From Pseudomonadota bacterium (GTDB lineage Bacteria > Pseudomonadota > Gammaproteobacteria > Burkholderiales > Methylophilaceae): a DNA stretch of 64,000 nt. A program made the position numbers and the translations under genes. The notes beneath the pieces were generated by a model, which was not told the DNA's origin, ran no database searches, and saw only the letters and a list, made by a program, of their open reading frames with translations. Below, piece after piece: positions 34,908-42,738 of the stretch (positions are counted from its first letter, which is position 1; every line of letters starts with the position of its first letter). The stretch is taken from contig JAKOVB010000067.1 of assembly GCA_029782295.1 (NCBI GenBank), positions 248,001 to 312,000 of the forward strand, in the 5' to 3' direction.

Positions 34908-35927
34908 GTGAAATCTGCAAATTGCCAAATCCTGTTGACCGGGATGACATCTGAGCTGGCCGGAGGCTTCTCCTGTCCGCCGGCATTAGGTACGCTATTG
35001 CAGTTTGCCGAACGCGGGGAGGTGTTCTCGGGCGATGCCTATGCCTGGCGATGCCGGTTGTTCGGGGTGGCCAGGCAGCAGGACGTCCCCGTGGCTCCCT
35101 TTGCCGCACTGGGAGATGGTTTGGCGCCGGGCTCCTCTTATTGGCTGTGTGCCGATCCCGTGCACCTGCAACTGCACCGAGACAGCTTCGTCATGGGCAG
35201 TGTGGCGGAGGCCATGGATACCGAGCATGCTGCCGCTTTTATTGAGTCGCTCAATCAGCATTTTGCTGATGATGGCATGAGCTTTGTCGCTCCCCACGCC
35301 GGGCGCTGGTACCTTAAGTTGGCGCAGCGTCCCGCAATTTCGACGACCCCGTTACACGAGGTGATTGGCCGCAATATCCATCACCTGCTTCCGGCAGGGA
35401 ACGATGCTCTGGTCTGGCACCGTCGGTTGAACGAAATCCAGATGCTGCTGCATGGCCACCCCGTGAATATCGATCTGGAACAACAGGGCCGCATGCCCTT
35501 CAACAGCCTCTGGCTTTGGGGTGGGGGTGTTCTGCCGGAGCCTGCCGGCGGTGGATCCCTGGCAGTGATGGCGGATGATGCTTTCACCCGCGGCCTGTCG
35601 CTGGCAATGGGAGGCAAGGCGCATCCTTTGCCGTTTTCCACCGAGGACTGGCTCGCTGCCGGACTGGAAGGGCAGTCGACTTTAATCGTTGTAGATCATT
35701 TGCAGGCGGCCAGCCTGCAAGAAGCCCCCGAAAAATGGGGCGAGGCTTTGCGGCGACAGGAACGGCATTGGTTTTCGCCTCTCCTGCAAGGGTTGCGGGA
35801 GGGGAAGATTGGCCGGCTGGAACTGCATCTCGCCGGGATGCACAGTGTCCGGACTTATCATTTGACACGTCAGTCATTGTTGAAATTCTGGCGCCGGCCG
35901 CGCCAGCTTGGAGCTTATCTTGGTTAG
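34908..35927 (+). CDS. Conserved protein upstream of recJ (RpfE-type / phosphoglycerate-mutase-like)
   Basis: A cytoplasmic protein of about 339 aa. I see no enzyme motif I can name with certainty. Position directly before recJ and blocks such as YWLCADPVHLQLHRDSFVMG, NIHHLLPAG and WLWGGGVLP match what is annotated in betaproteobacteria as RpfE-type regulatory protein or cofactor-independent phosphoglycerate-mutase-like protein. GTG 34908 is chosen since GGAAG lies 4 nt before it; the frame is open further up but would enter sixA. Its 3' end overlaps the recJ start by a few bases. Confidence 0.7.
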   Translation: MKSANCQILLTGMTSELAGGFSCPPALGTLLQFAERGEVFSGDAYAWRCRLFGVARQQDVPVAPFAALGDGLAPGSSYWLCADPVHLQLHRDSFVMGSVAEAMDTEHAAAFIESLNQHFADDGMSFVAPHAGRWYLKLAQRPAISTTPLHEVIGRNIHHLLPAGNDALVWHRRLNEIQMLLHGHPVNIDLEQQGRMPFNSLWLWGGGVLPEPAGGGSLAVMADDAFTRGLSLAMGGKAHPLPFSTEDWLAAGLEGQSTLIVVDHLQAASLQEAPEKWGEALRRQERHWFSPLLQGLREGKIGRLELHLAGMHSVRTYHLTRQSLLKFWRRPRQLGAYLG

Positions 35928-37620
35928 CATTGTTGCCCGCCCCTTTGCTGCCGAAGTGGCTGATCATCTGCGACAGGAAGGGCATCATCCGGTCCTGGCG
36001 CGCATTCTCGCTTCACGCGGAATCGATCGTTCCGATCAGCTGGAGCATTCCCTGAGTGGACTGATTCCGCCATCGCAGTTGACCAATGTCGAACGCATGT
36101 CGGCGATGCTTGACGAGGCAATCCAGCAGAACAAACGTCTGCTGGTGATTGCTGACTATGATGCCGACGGGGCTACCGCCTGTGCGGTCAGCGTGCGCGG
36201 CTTGCGCATGCTCGGTGCCAGAGTCGAGTATCTGGTGCCCAATCGCTTTGAATACGGATATGGCCTAACCCCTGAAATTGTCGCGCTGGCCGCGACGCAA
36301 CAACCCGATATCCTGATGACGGTTGACAACGGCATCGCGAGCATCGATGGCGTCAGGGCCGCCAATGCCCTGGGCATCCAGGTGCTGGTGACGGACCACC
36401 ACCTCGCTGGCGATGCTCTGCCGGATGCGGCCTGCATCATCAACCCCAACCAGCCGGGGTGCGGTTTTCCCAGCAAGCACCTTGCGGGCGTGGGGGTGGC
36501 CTTTTACCTGATGCTGGCGTTGCGTGCCGAAATGCGGTCGCGAGGACGCTTCTCGGATAAACCGGAGCCCAACCTGACTGAATTGCTGGATCTGGTCGCG
36601 CTGGGGACCGTCGCCGATCTGGTGAAACTGGACGAAAACAACCGCATCCTGGTCGAGCAGGGGCTGAAGCGCATCCGGGCCGGCAAGGGGTGTGCCGGGA
36701 TCAATGCCCTGATGCGTGTGGCAGGCCGGGACCCATCACGCGCCGGAACGCAGGATTTCGGCTTCAGCGTGGCACCCCGGCTCAACGCCGCCGGTCGCCT
36801 GGAAGACATGTCCCTGGGCATCGACTGCCTGCTTGAGACGGATGAGTCCGAGGCCCTCCGCATGGCTCAGCGTCTTGACTCACTCAATAAGGAACGGCGC
36901 GATATCGAGGCCGGCATGCATGCATCCGCCCTCGCCAACCTCGATGCTTTCGAGCCGGGGGAGTGTTACTCCCTCAGCCTCTACCAGCCTGACTGGCACC
37001 AAGGCGTCATCGGCATCCTGGCCTCCCGCCTGAAGGAACGCTACCACCGGCCCGTCATCGCGTTTGCCAGTGCCGGTGACGGCATTCTCAAGGGCTCAGG
37101 CCGCTCGATTCCAGGGCTGCACCTCCGGGATGCCCTGGACATGGTTTCCAAGCGACATCCCGATGTGCTGCTGAAATTCGGCGGCCACGCCATGGCTGCC
37201 GGGTTGTCGATCGAGGAAAGCAATTTCGAACGCTTTTCAAAAGCGTTTGAGGCTGTCGTGCGCACGTTGATTTCCCCCGCGGATCTGGAATGCGTGATCG
37301 AGACGGATGGCGCAGTGGATCCCGAGGATATGGTGTTGGAACTTGCGGATACCCTTGAACGTCAGGTGTGGGGGCAAGGTTTTCCCGCCCCCGAGTTCGA
37401 TGATGTGTTTACCGTCATCGAGCAGCGCATCATCGGCGAACGTCATCTCAAATTGCGCCTCGAAAAGTCGAGGCGATCTTTCGAAGCCATCCTGTTTAAC
37501 CAGACCGGCCCGCTTCCTCGGGAGATTCATGCAGTCTTCCGCTTACAGGCAAACGAGTACAACGGAAATCGTAACCTGCAACTGGTATTGCGCCTCTGGC
37601 AACCGGTGCCCGGATTTTGA
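35920..37620 (+). CDS. recJ: Single-stranded-DNA-specific exonuclease RecJ
   Basis: A 566-aa 5'-3' exonuclease acting in recombination and mismatch/base-excision repair. DHH motifs are LVIADYDADGATA (Asp cluster), MTVDNGIAS, and VTDHHLAGD, with the DHHA1 motif KFGGHAMAAGLSI and a C-terminal OB-like domain. The start is taken as TTG 35920 (MVSIVARPF) because GGAG sits 6 nt upstream; TTG 35908 is a second possibility. It overlaps the preceding gene's stop, so translation is coupled. All expected metal ligands are present. Confidence 0.96.
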   Translation: MVSIVARPFAAEVADHLRQEGHHPVLARILASRGIDRSDQLEHSLSGLIPPSQLTNVERMSAMLDEAIQQNKRLLVIADYDADGATACAVSVRGLRMLGARVEYLVPNRFEYGYGLTPEIVALAATQQPDILMTVDNGIASIDGVRAANALGIQVLVTDHHLAGDALPDAACIINPNQPGCGFPSKHLAGVGVAFYLMLALRAEMRSRGRFSDKPEPNLTELLDLVALGTVADLVKLDENNRILVEQGLKRIRAGKGCAGINALMRVAGRDPSRAGTQDFGFSVAPRLNAAGRLEDMSLGIDCLLETDESEALRMAQRLDSLNKERRDIEAGMHASALANLDAFEPGECYSLSLYQPDWHQGVIGILASRLKERYHRPVIAFASAGDGILKGSGRSIPGLHLRDALDMVSKRHPDVLLKFGGHAMAAGLSIEESNFERFSKAFEAVVRTLISPADLECVIETDGAVDPEDMVLELADTLERQVWGQGFPAPEFDDVFTVIEQRIIGERHLKLRLEKSRRSFEAILFNQTGPLPREIHAVFRLQANEYNGNRNLQLVLRLWQPVPGF

Positions 37621-37671
37621 CCGTGAGCCTTAACCCGCGTATCATTCGCCAGGTTTTTTAACGGGGCTCCT

Positions 37672-38445
37672 ATGCGTCGCAAACTGGTCGTAGCGAACTG
37701 GAAGATGCATGGCAACCTTGGGCGCAACAAGGTATTGCTGAACGAGATCGTAGATGGCGTTCATGAGCTCCAGAAGGCCGAATTCGCGGTCTGTGTTCCC
37801 CACCCCTACCTGTTTCAAGCACAACAGTTGTTGAGTGGGACCAATGTAGCTTGGGGTGCGCAGAACGTTCACCAGAATGAGCAGGGCGCCTATACAGGAG
37901 CCGTGTCGGCCTGGATGGTGGCGGATTTCGGATGCACCTACGTCATCGTCGGCCATTCCGAACGTCGCGGACAGTTCCGTGAAACGAACGATAATGCTGC
38001 CAGAAGCATCAAACTCGCGATCAAGGCCGGATTGACCCCGATCTATTGCATGGGTGAGACCCTGGACGAGTATGAAGCCGGGGTGACCGAGGCGGTCGTC
38101 GCCAGCCAGTTGGATGGCGTGATGAATATTGTCGGCATTCCGCTGATGTCGAAGGTCGTGTGTGCGTATGAGCCCGTGTGGGCGATCGGAACCGGTAAAT
38201 CTGCCACGCCGGCCCAAGCCCAGGCGGTTCACGAATTCATTCGCGAGCGGCTTGCAAAACACGATCTGGACCTTGCTTCACGCATGCGCATCCTCTATGG
38301 GGGTAGCGTAAAATCGATAAATGCGGCACAATTATTCGTTAAGCCGGATATTGATGGGGCCCTCGTTGGGGGTGCCTCTCTGATTTCCCAGGAATTCGTC
38401 GCAATCTGCCAGGCCGCTGATAAGGTCTCCGGCAGGAAAAAGTAG
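37672..38445 (+). CDS. tpiA: Triose-phosphate isomerase
   Basis: A 257-aa TIM-barrel enzyme interconverting dihydroxyacetone phosphate and glyceraldehyde 3-phosphate. Active-site Lys in VANWKMHG, His in IVGHSERR, Glu in AYEPVWAIGTGK, and the phosphate-binding YGGSVK are all present. The ATG follows GGGGCTCC. It is followed 11 nt later by secG, a standard proteobacterial arrangement. Confidence 0.98.
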   Translation: MRRKLVVANWKMHGNLGRNKVLLNEIVDGVHELQKAEFAVCVPHPYLFQAQQLLSGTNVAWGAQNVHQNEQGAYTGAVSAWMVADFGCTYVIVGHSERRGQFRETNDNAARSIKLAIKAGLTPIYCMGETLDEYEAGVTEAVVASQLDGVMNIVGIPLMSKVVCAYEPVWAIGTGKSATPAQAQAVHEFIRERLAKHDLDLASRMRILYGGSVKSINAAQLFVKPDIDGALVGGASLISQEFVAICQAADKVSGRKK

Positions 38446-38456
38446 AGTAGAGAGTA

Positions 38457-38807
38457 ATGGAAACGATAGTTTGGATTGTTCACGTGGTCGCTGCCATGTC
38501 CGTTATCGGCCTGGTGCTGATCCAGCACGGTAAGGGTGCCGACATGGGAGCCGCTTTTGGTAGCGGAGCTTCTGGAAGCCTGTTCGGTGTTTCCGGTTCC
38601 GCAAACCTGCTGAGCCGTGCTACTGCAGTGGCGGTGACCGTGTTTTTCATTACCAGCATGTCACTGGCCTATCTGGCCAGTCATGGAACCAAGCACGGCA
38701 GCGTGATCAAGGCTACTCAGACTTCGCAACAAGCCCCTGTAGCCAACAAGACAACGGATGCGCCCAAGCCGGTTGATTCCTCAAAGGCAAAGGACGTACC
38801 CCAGTAA
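38457..38807 (+). CDS. secG: Preprotein translocase subunit SecG
   Basis: A 116-aa two-helix membrane protein of the SecYEG channel. The first helix is IVWIVHVVAAMSVIGLVLIQ, the loop is HGKGADMGAAFGSGASGSLFGVSGSANLLSRATA, and the second helix is VAVTVFFITSMSLAYLAS. This is the hallmark SecG pattern. The C-terminal tail is Ala/Lys/Pro-rich. It lies between tpiA and tRNA-Leu as in many betaproteobacteria. Confidence 0.97.
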   Translation: METIVWIVHVVAAMSVIGLVLIQHGKGADMGAAFGSGASGSLFGVSGSANLLSRATAVAVTVFFITSMSLAYLASHGTKHGSVIKATQTSQQAPVANKTTDAPKPVDSSKAKDVPQ

Positions 38808-38846
38808 GCTCAGTTTCTGACGGGTGTGAGCAGCCCGTACATGCAT

Positions 38847-38931
38847 GCCGACGTGGTGAAATTGGTAGACACGCTATCTTGAGGGGGTAGTGGCGAAAGC
38901 CGTGCGAGTTCGAGTCTCGCCGTCGGCACCA
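38847..38931 (+). tRNA. tRNA-Leu (anticodon GAG)
   Basis: An 85-nt tRNA with encoded CCA. Acceptor arms GCCGACG and CGTCGGC pair fully. The anticodon stem is CTATC/GGTAG with loop TTGAGGG (anticodon GAG, read as CTC/CTT codons). A long variable arm (TGGCGAAAGCC) and the T arm GCGAG-TTCGAGT-CTCGC are standard for class II leucine tRNA. It marks the border to a different gene content and base composition. Confidence 0.97.
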
Positions 38932-38962
38932 ACATTAAGTAACGGAATTGAAATTACAATTT

Positions 38963-38985
38963 AACCCGCTTCGTGCGGGTTTTTT
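38963..38985 (+). terminator. Rho-independent terminator after tRNA-Leu
   Basis: AACCCGC and GCGGGTT form a 7-bp stem with a TTCGT loop followed by a T-run. It closes the tpiA-secG-tRNA unit. Confidence 0.9.
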
Positions 38986-39039
38986 GTTGTCCGTTTATCA
39001 CTGAGCAGTTGGTTAGGTATATTGCCTATGTCAGAAATT

Positions 39040-39070
39040 GTGATGTACATTTGTACAATAAAAACATCAC
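39040..39070. promoter_or_regulatory. Nested palindromes upstream of the split sensor genes (possible operator)
   Basis: GTGATGT (39040-39046) and ACATCAC (39064-39070) form an inverted repeat. Overlapping its left arm is TGTACA-TT-TGTACA (39044-39057). The element ends 10 nt before the ATG at 39080. A related TTTGTGTACAAA lies near 40434. A dimeric regulator could bind here. Confidence 0.35.
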
Positions 39071-39079
39071 ATAAAAACA

Positions 39080-39436
39080 ATGACCCAACCTGCAGCTTTA
39101 ACTCTTGCAATGGCCATGACAATTCTTTTTGTGGAATTGATCATCATGGTATTGCTGCATTTTGCACAATTCTTGCTGCCTTCTGTGTTTCCGGAAAGTA
39201 TTTGGTGGATTATTGATCCCCTGATGCTTGTTTTAATTCTTGCGCCGATTCTCGTTAATTTTTTCCTTCAGCCGATGCGGGTTAAGCAGCAAGAACTTGA
39301 ACGTCAACTCGATGAGCTTTCCCGGTTCCAAAAGTTAACTGTTGGACGTGAATTAAGAATAAAAGAGTTGACGGAAGAGAATTCTGACCTTAAGACACAA
39401 CTTTTGATTAGGTCTGGTCAGGAACCTTCCCCATGA
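39080..39436 (+). CDS. Membrane/coiled-coil protein, probable sensor anchor
   Basis: A 118-aa protein with two hydrophobic helices (LAMAMTILFVELIIMVLLHF and IDPLMLVLILAPILVNFFLQP) and then a coiled coil (about 68-110, QQELERQLDELSRFQ, ELTEENSDLKTQLL). This matches the N-terminal membrane module seen in front of PAS-containing histidine kinases and diguanylate cyclases, but no such domain follows in frame. Its stop overlaps the ATG of the PAS gene (ATGA), so the two products are made together and may pair through their coiled coils. I do not know a named family for it. Confidence 0.75.
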   Translation: MTQPAALTLAMAMTILFVELIIMVLLHFAQFLLPSVFPESIWWIIDPLMLVLILAPILVNFFLQPMRVKQQELERQLDELSRFQKLTVGRELRIKELTEENSDLKTQLLIRSGQEPSP

Positions 39437-40365
39437 AGAGCGAGATTCAAAAACTTAAGGCTGAACTTGAATCCGCTCATGCAGCACTGCGTGCATCAGA
39501 AATTCGTTATTCCGAAAAGGATAAGGAGCTAAAGGAAAATCGAACAGCGCTTCTCTTTATGCTCGAAGATCTTGAGCGCGCTCGCAAAAATATCGAGACT
39601 GCCCACCATGAGTGGATGGACGCATTAGATGTAATCTCTGACCCCATCTTTCTTCATGATAAAAATTATCGTATTTTGCGTTGCAATCTGGCGTACCAAG
39701 TTTTAGCTGGCCTGCCATTAGTCAAAATTATAGGAACTGCCTACCAAGAAGTATTTCCGATATCAAACCCTCCATGCACCTGCTGTAGATTGAATGAAAG
39801 AGAAGCATCAACCAGTAATATCGTGGTGGGTGATTCAATCTATCGTTCAAGAGCATTTATCATCAGAAACTCTGAGGGAGAGTATGTAAACTCCCTGCAT
39901 GTTTTGGAAGATATCACGAAAAATAAAAGCGACGAGGACTCCCGTCGCTGTCAAGAAGCTCATGAGATTTTGACGCTAAGTTCTCCTGAAATCGGAACGT
40001 GGGAATGGGATGTCGGTACTGGTGAATTCAGATGCAATCAGCGCTGGGCGGAAATTCGCGGATTTGATTTGCTAGACATTGAACCGGATGTTTCTTCGTG
40101 GGAAAAGGGAATTCACCCAGATGACTATAACGAACTACAGGCTAAATTAGCTGATTACTTTCGTCGATACTCACCGTTGTTTCAAGCGGAATTCCGAGTG
40201 CAGTCAAAATTAGGCAAATGGGTTTGGGTCTTATGTAGGGGTGTTATTGTCCAGAGAGGAATACATGGGGAGCCGTTGCGAATTGTAGGGACGGAAATGG
40301 ATATCACCAATCGGAAGCAAGTTGAAGCCAAATTTCTCAGACAAAACTCTCCCTCTGGTACCTGA
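39433..40365 (+). CDS. Double-PAS protein without output domain
   Basis: A 310-aa protein. Residues 1-55 form a coiled coil (EIQKLKAELESAHAALRASE). PAS 1 spans about 57-170, with a Cys-rich loop PPCTCCRLNE. PAS 2 (PAS_3 type) spans about 178-300, ending in the PAC signature GTEMDITNRKQVE. The protein stops where a kinase, GGDEF or other effector would normally begin. It could be a sensory subunit that works through protein contact, or a truncated sensor. ATGA overlap with the preceding membrane gene supports a two-subunit sensor. A terminator overlaps the stop codon. Confidence 0.8.
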   Translation: MKSEIQKLKAELESAHAALRASEIRYSEKDKELKENRTALLFMLEDLERARKNIETAHHEWMDALDVISDPIFLHDKNYRILRCNLAYQVLAGLPLVKIIGTAYQEVFPISNPPCTCCRLNEREASTSNIVVGDSIYRSRAFIIRNSEGEYVNSLHVLEDITKNKSDEDSRRCQEAHEILTLSSPEIGTWEWDVGTGEFRCNQRWAEIRGFDLLDIEPDVSSWEKGIHPDDYNELQAKLADYFRRYSPLFQAEFRVQSKLGKWVWVLCRGVIVQRGIHGEPLRIVGTEMDITNRKQVEAKFLRQNSPSGT

Positions 40366-40379
40366 GGGATTGCTTTTTT
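40350..40379 (+). terminator. Probable terminator of the split sensor operon
   Basis: TCCCTC and GAGGGA pair around an 8-nt loop, with TTGC then six T downstream. The hairpin overlaps the last codons and the stop of the double-PAS gene. Confidence 0.6.
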
Positions 40380-40499
40380 GGAGTAAGGGTATGATTGATA
40401 AAAAGTCTTTAGTGGTTCTTGCCTAAGATTTGTGTACAAATGCTTGTATTATGTATTAGCATTCCCTTATTAAGCATGCGTGACTATGAAGGGGCGCAT

Positions 40500-40733
40500 A
40501 TGGGTATTAAACTTGAATGGTTAGATCATCCCAAAACCGAAAAGACAAAAAATGGTGGAATTGCCAGATTCTCCATTGGGGGTAAGTACCATCATGTACA
40601 GGTCGACTCGGTAGAAATGGCATTTAGACTTCAAAAGTTGTTACAGCATGCTCATGAAGCGGGCGTCAAGAAAGGTGGCGAACAAGGTGTCGCTTATGAT
40701 CATCAACGCGTACGAGATTTGCTATCAGGTTAG
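40500..40733 (+). CDS. 77-aa protein of unknown function
   Basis: A small soluble protein, MGIKLEWLDHP at the start and QRVRDLLSG at the end, rich in Lys, His and Gly. ATG 40500 is preceded by GAAGGGG and is preferred to ATG 40476, which lacks a ribosome site. An intrinsic terminator follows, so it forms its own transcript. I do not recognise a family. Composition is balanced and consistent with a folded cytoplasmic protein. Confidence 0.6.
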   Translation: MGIKLEWLDHPKTEKTKNGGIARFSIGGKYHHVQVDSVEMAFRLQKLLQHAHEAGVKKGGEQGVAYDHQRVRDLLSG

Positions 40734-40786
40734 TGGCTGACAGAATCTCTTCGTGTAAATTTAATTCAGGCCATTACTCATTGAAG

Positions 40787-40809
40787 ACCCGCTTTATAGC
40801 GGGTTTTTT
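40787..40809 (+). terminator. Rho-independent terminator after the 77-aa gene
   Basis: ACCCGCT and AGCGGGT form a 7-bp stem with a TTAT loop, followed by six T. The rest of 40734-41062 is AT-rich and shows no supported gene. Confidence 0.9.
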
Positions 40810-41062
40810 GTTGGGGCATCTAAGACATATTGTTGTAAAAGTTATGTGTTAAAAAAACATTAATTAGGAAAACTATGAATTGATGGGCAGGAAAATTGTG
40901 CTCATAATGGCTTCCTTTTTTAACTGCATACTTGAAAAAGTATTGTGCGGGTTTTTCTACACAAATCTCCAAAGGCATCTGTATACAATGCGCCCGTCTA
41001 ACTTCGGTATCTTTGGATCCCTTGAAGTGGTGGTTGTATTTAATCATTACTAAATCTTTCTT

Positions 41063-41476
41063 ATGACTAACAATATAAATACAAAGAAAAATCCACCTGA
41101 GATTTTGCTTATAGAGAGCGATGCGTTGATTGCATCGCTGGTTAACCATCTATTAAACAGGCAAGGATATGAAGTGCAGATAGCAAGTGATGGCCAGGAG
41201 GCGCAAGCAGTTATTCTGAATCGAGAAGAACCGCCCGGCTTGGTAATGTTGGAGCTCATGCTGCCTTATGTCGACGGTTTCGAACTTCTTCAATTAATGC
41301 GAGGTAATCCTAAGTGGAGACGTACTCCAATCTTTGTGATCTCTGGAAAATCCCAGGAAGAAGATATCGTTAGGGCTTTCAAGCTTGGTGCTTCTGATTT
41401 TGTAGTGAAGCCATTCCGTACAAATGAACTCATGGCTCGAGTTGCACGTCATATTGAAATGTCAGAAGCCATATGA
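41063..41476 (+). CDS. Stand-alone receiver-domain protein with Glu at the phosphoacceptor position
   Basis: A 137-aa single REC domain (ILLIESDALIASLV to HIEMSEAI). The usual L-L-D-L-x-L-P motif reads VMLELMLPYVDG, placing E64 where Asp is phosphorylated. The acidic pair is also changed (E18-S19-D20 in place of E/D-D-D). S94 and K116 of the switch are kept. Such a domain cannot be phosphorylated normally and may sit in an active-like state. It is first in a coupled run: its stop overlaps the start of the YaiO-type gene (ATGA). Confidence 0.88.
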   Translation: MTNNINTKKNPPEILLIESDALIASLVNHLLNRQGYEVQIASDGQEAQAVILNREEPPGLVMLELMLPYVDGFELLQLMRGNPKWRRTPIFVISGKSQEEDIVRAFKLGASDFVVKPFRTNELMARVARHIEMSEAI

Positions 41477-42738
41477 GCATGGAGCGAGTAATTGGTGTTT
41501 TAGTGTTGTGCTGGTCACTGCAATTGCAGGCAGCATCGTTGGATGGGATAAGGCAGGATTTGCAGGAGCGCCATTATTCAAAGGCCGAATCTGCCCTCAA
41601 GGAAATTCTCTCTGAAAATCCAAAAAATGATGAGGCACGGTACCTTCTGGCCAGGGTTCTGTCCTGGCAAGGGAATTATATTCAGGCATACGTCGAATAT
41701 CAGACGTTGCTGACGCGGGAACCAGATAATACGGATTACCTTCTTGGGTTGGCGCAGGTCGAATTCTGGCGAGGGAACCCTTCCGAAGCAATCCCAATTT
41801 TAGAGCGTGCACGCAATCTGAATCCGAAAGATAGCGACCTTGTTAGGTTGAATATTCAGGCGCTTGCGGCAATTGGGGATCAAACGTCCTATAGTAAGGC
41901 ACTTAAACTACAGACAGAAGCAATCAAGCAATTTCCCGCTCAGGAGTGGAGGATTGTCGAACCAATCGCCGTTACGCAACCTGAACTGACTATGAACGAT
42001 TCTGGTGTCCCCACAAAAGTGCAGGACGCACTGGATCGGAGTTTTGCCAAAGAACGAAATAATCAGATTGGAGCGGGATTTTCCTTCGATCATTTAAGTA
42101 AGGGTAAAGGTGTCTGGCGTGCTCGCTACATCGAATTTGAACATCGATTTGCACCTAGAAAGATCGTTTACGGTAGCTTACAAGAATCAGATCGTTTCAA
42201 TCTAAATGATCTGCAATGGATTCTAGGGGGCTATTATCCATTGCCCGCAGATATAACGCTGAATGTCGAAGCGAATGCCAGCGCCTCTCACAATATGATC
42301 CCACGACACAGTGAGTTGGCCTCGTTGCAGTTTCCTTTGGGGAATGCGTTTTTCCTGACGGGGGGTATGAAGCATAGTGAATATACAGCTTCAAATTCTT
42401 TGCAGGAGTTTGGGATGATAGAGAAATATTTTAGCGATTATCGAATCGCTTATACCCTTACTGCTACCCAGTCTCATGGTATTAACGAATTCGGGCACCG
42501 TGCATCGCTATCCCGATATTACAACGAGATCAGTTACGCGACATTGTCTTTAAGCTCTGGAACCGAGGTCGAGCAGGTTACAGGTAAAAACTACTTTTAT
42601 GATACTTGGTTTGTCGGCGCAAACGGACGGCACTGGATTAATAAGGATTGGGCTTTGCTGTGGTCTATCGGGAGAACCGTTCAGGACACAGCGTACACGC
42701 GAACTGGAGCAAGCCTGGGTTTCCGTTATGCTTTCTGA
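41473..42738 (+). CDS. TPR plus YaiO-family outer-membrane beta-barrel protein
   Basis: A 421-aa exported protein. A signal peptide (VIGVLVLCWSLQLQA) is followed by TPR-like repeats (about 30-155, AESALKEILSENPKNDEARY, EAIPILERARNLNPKD). A C-terminal beta-barrel of about 230 residues ends in the outer-membrane signature FRYAF. TPR plus barrel is the layout of PgaA/AlgK-AlgE-type exopolysaccharide exporters, and the barrel resembles the YaiO family. It should form the outer-membrane outlet for the polysaccharide made by the glycosyltransferase three genes on. The start codon is coupled to the receiver gene. Confidence 0.87.
   Translation: MSMERVIGVLVLCWSLQLQAASLDGIRQDLQERHYSKAESALKEILSENPKNDEARYLLARVLSWQGNYIQAYVEYQTLLTREPDNTDYLLGLAQVEFWRGNPSEAIPILERARNLNPKDSDLVRLNIQALAAIGDQTSYSKALKLQTEAIKQFPAQEWRIVEPIAVTQPELTMNDSGVPTKVQDALDRSFAKERNNQIGAGFSFDHLSKGKGVWRARYIEFEHRFAPRKIVYGSLQESDRFNLNDLQWILGGYYPLPADITLNVEANASASHNMIPRHSELASLQFPLGNAFFLTGGMKHSEYTASNSLQEFGMIEKYFSDYRIAYTLTATQSHGINEFGHRASLSRYYNEISYATLSLSSGTEVEQVTGKNYFYDTWFVGANGRHWINKDWALLWSIGRTVQDTAYTRTGASLGFRYAF

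Noticed and set aside
38900-39080. Attachment-site duplication or integrase at tRNA-Leu
   Set aside because: I noticed no repeat of the tRNA 3' end and no integrase gene in the window, so an integrated element is not shown.
40820-41149. Minus-strand ORF of up to 109 codons before the receiver gene
   Set aside because: It overlaps the receiver gene, lacks a ribosome site and has an AT-driven composition (many Asn, Phe, Tyr, His) without motifs.
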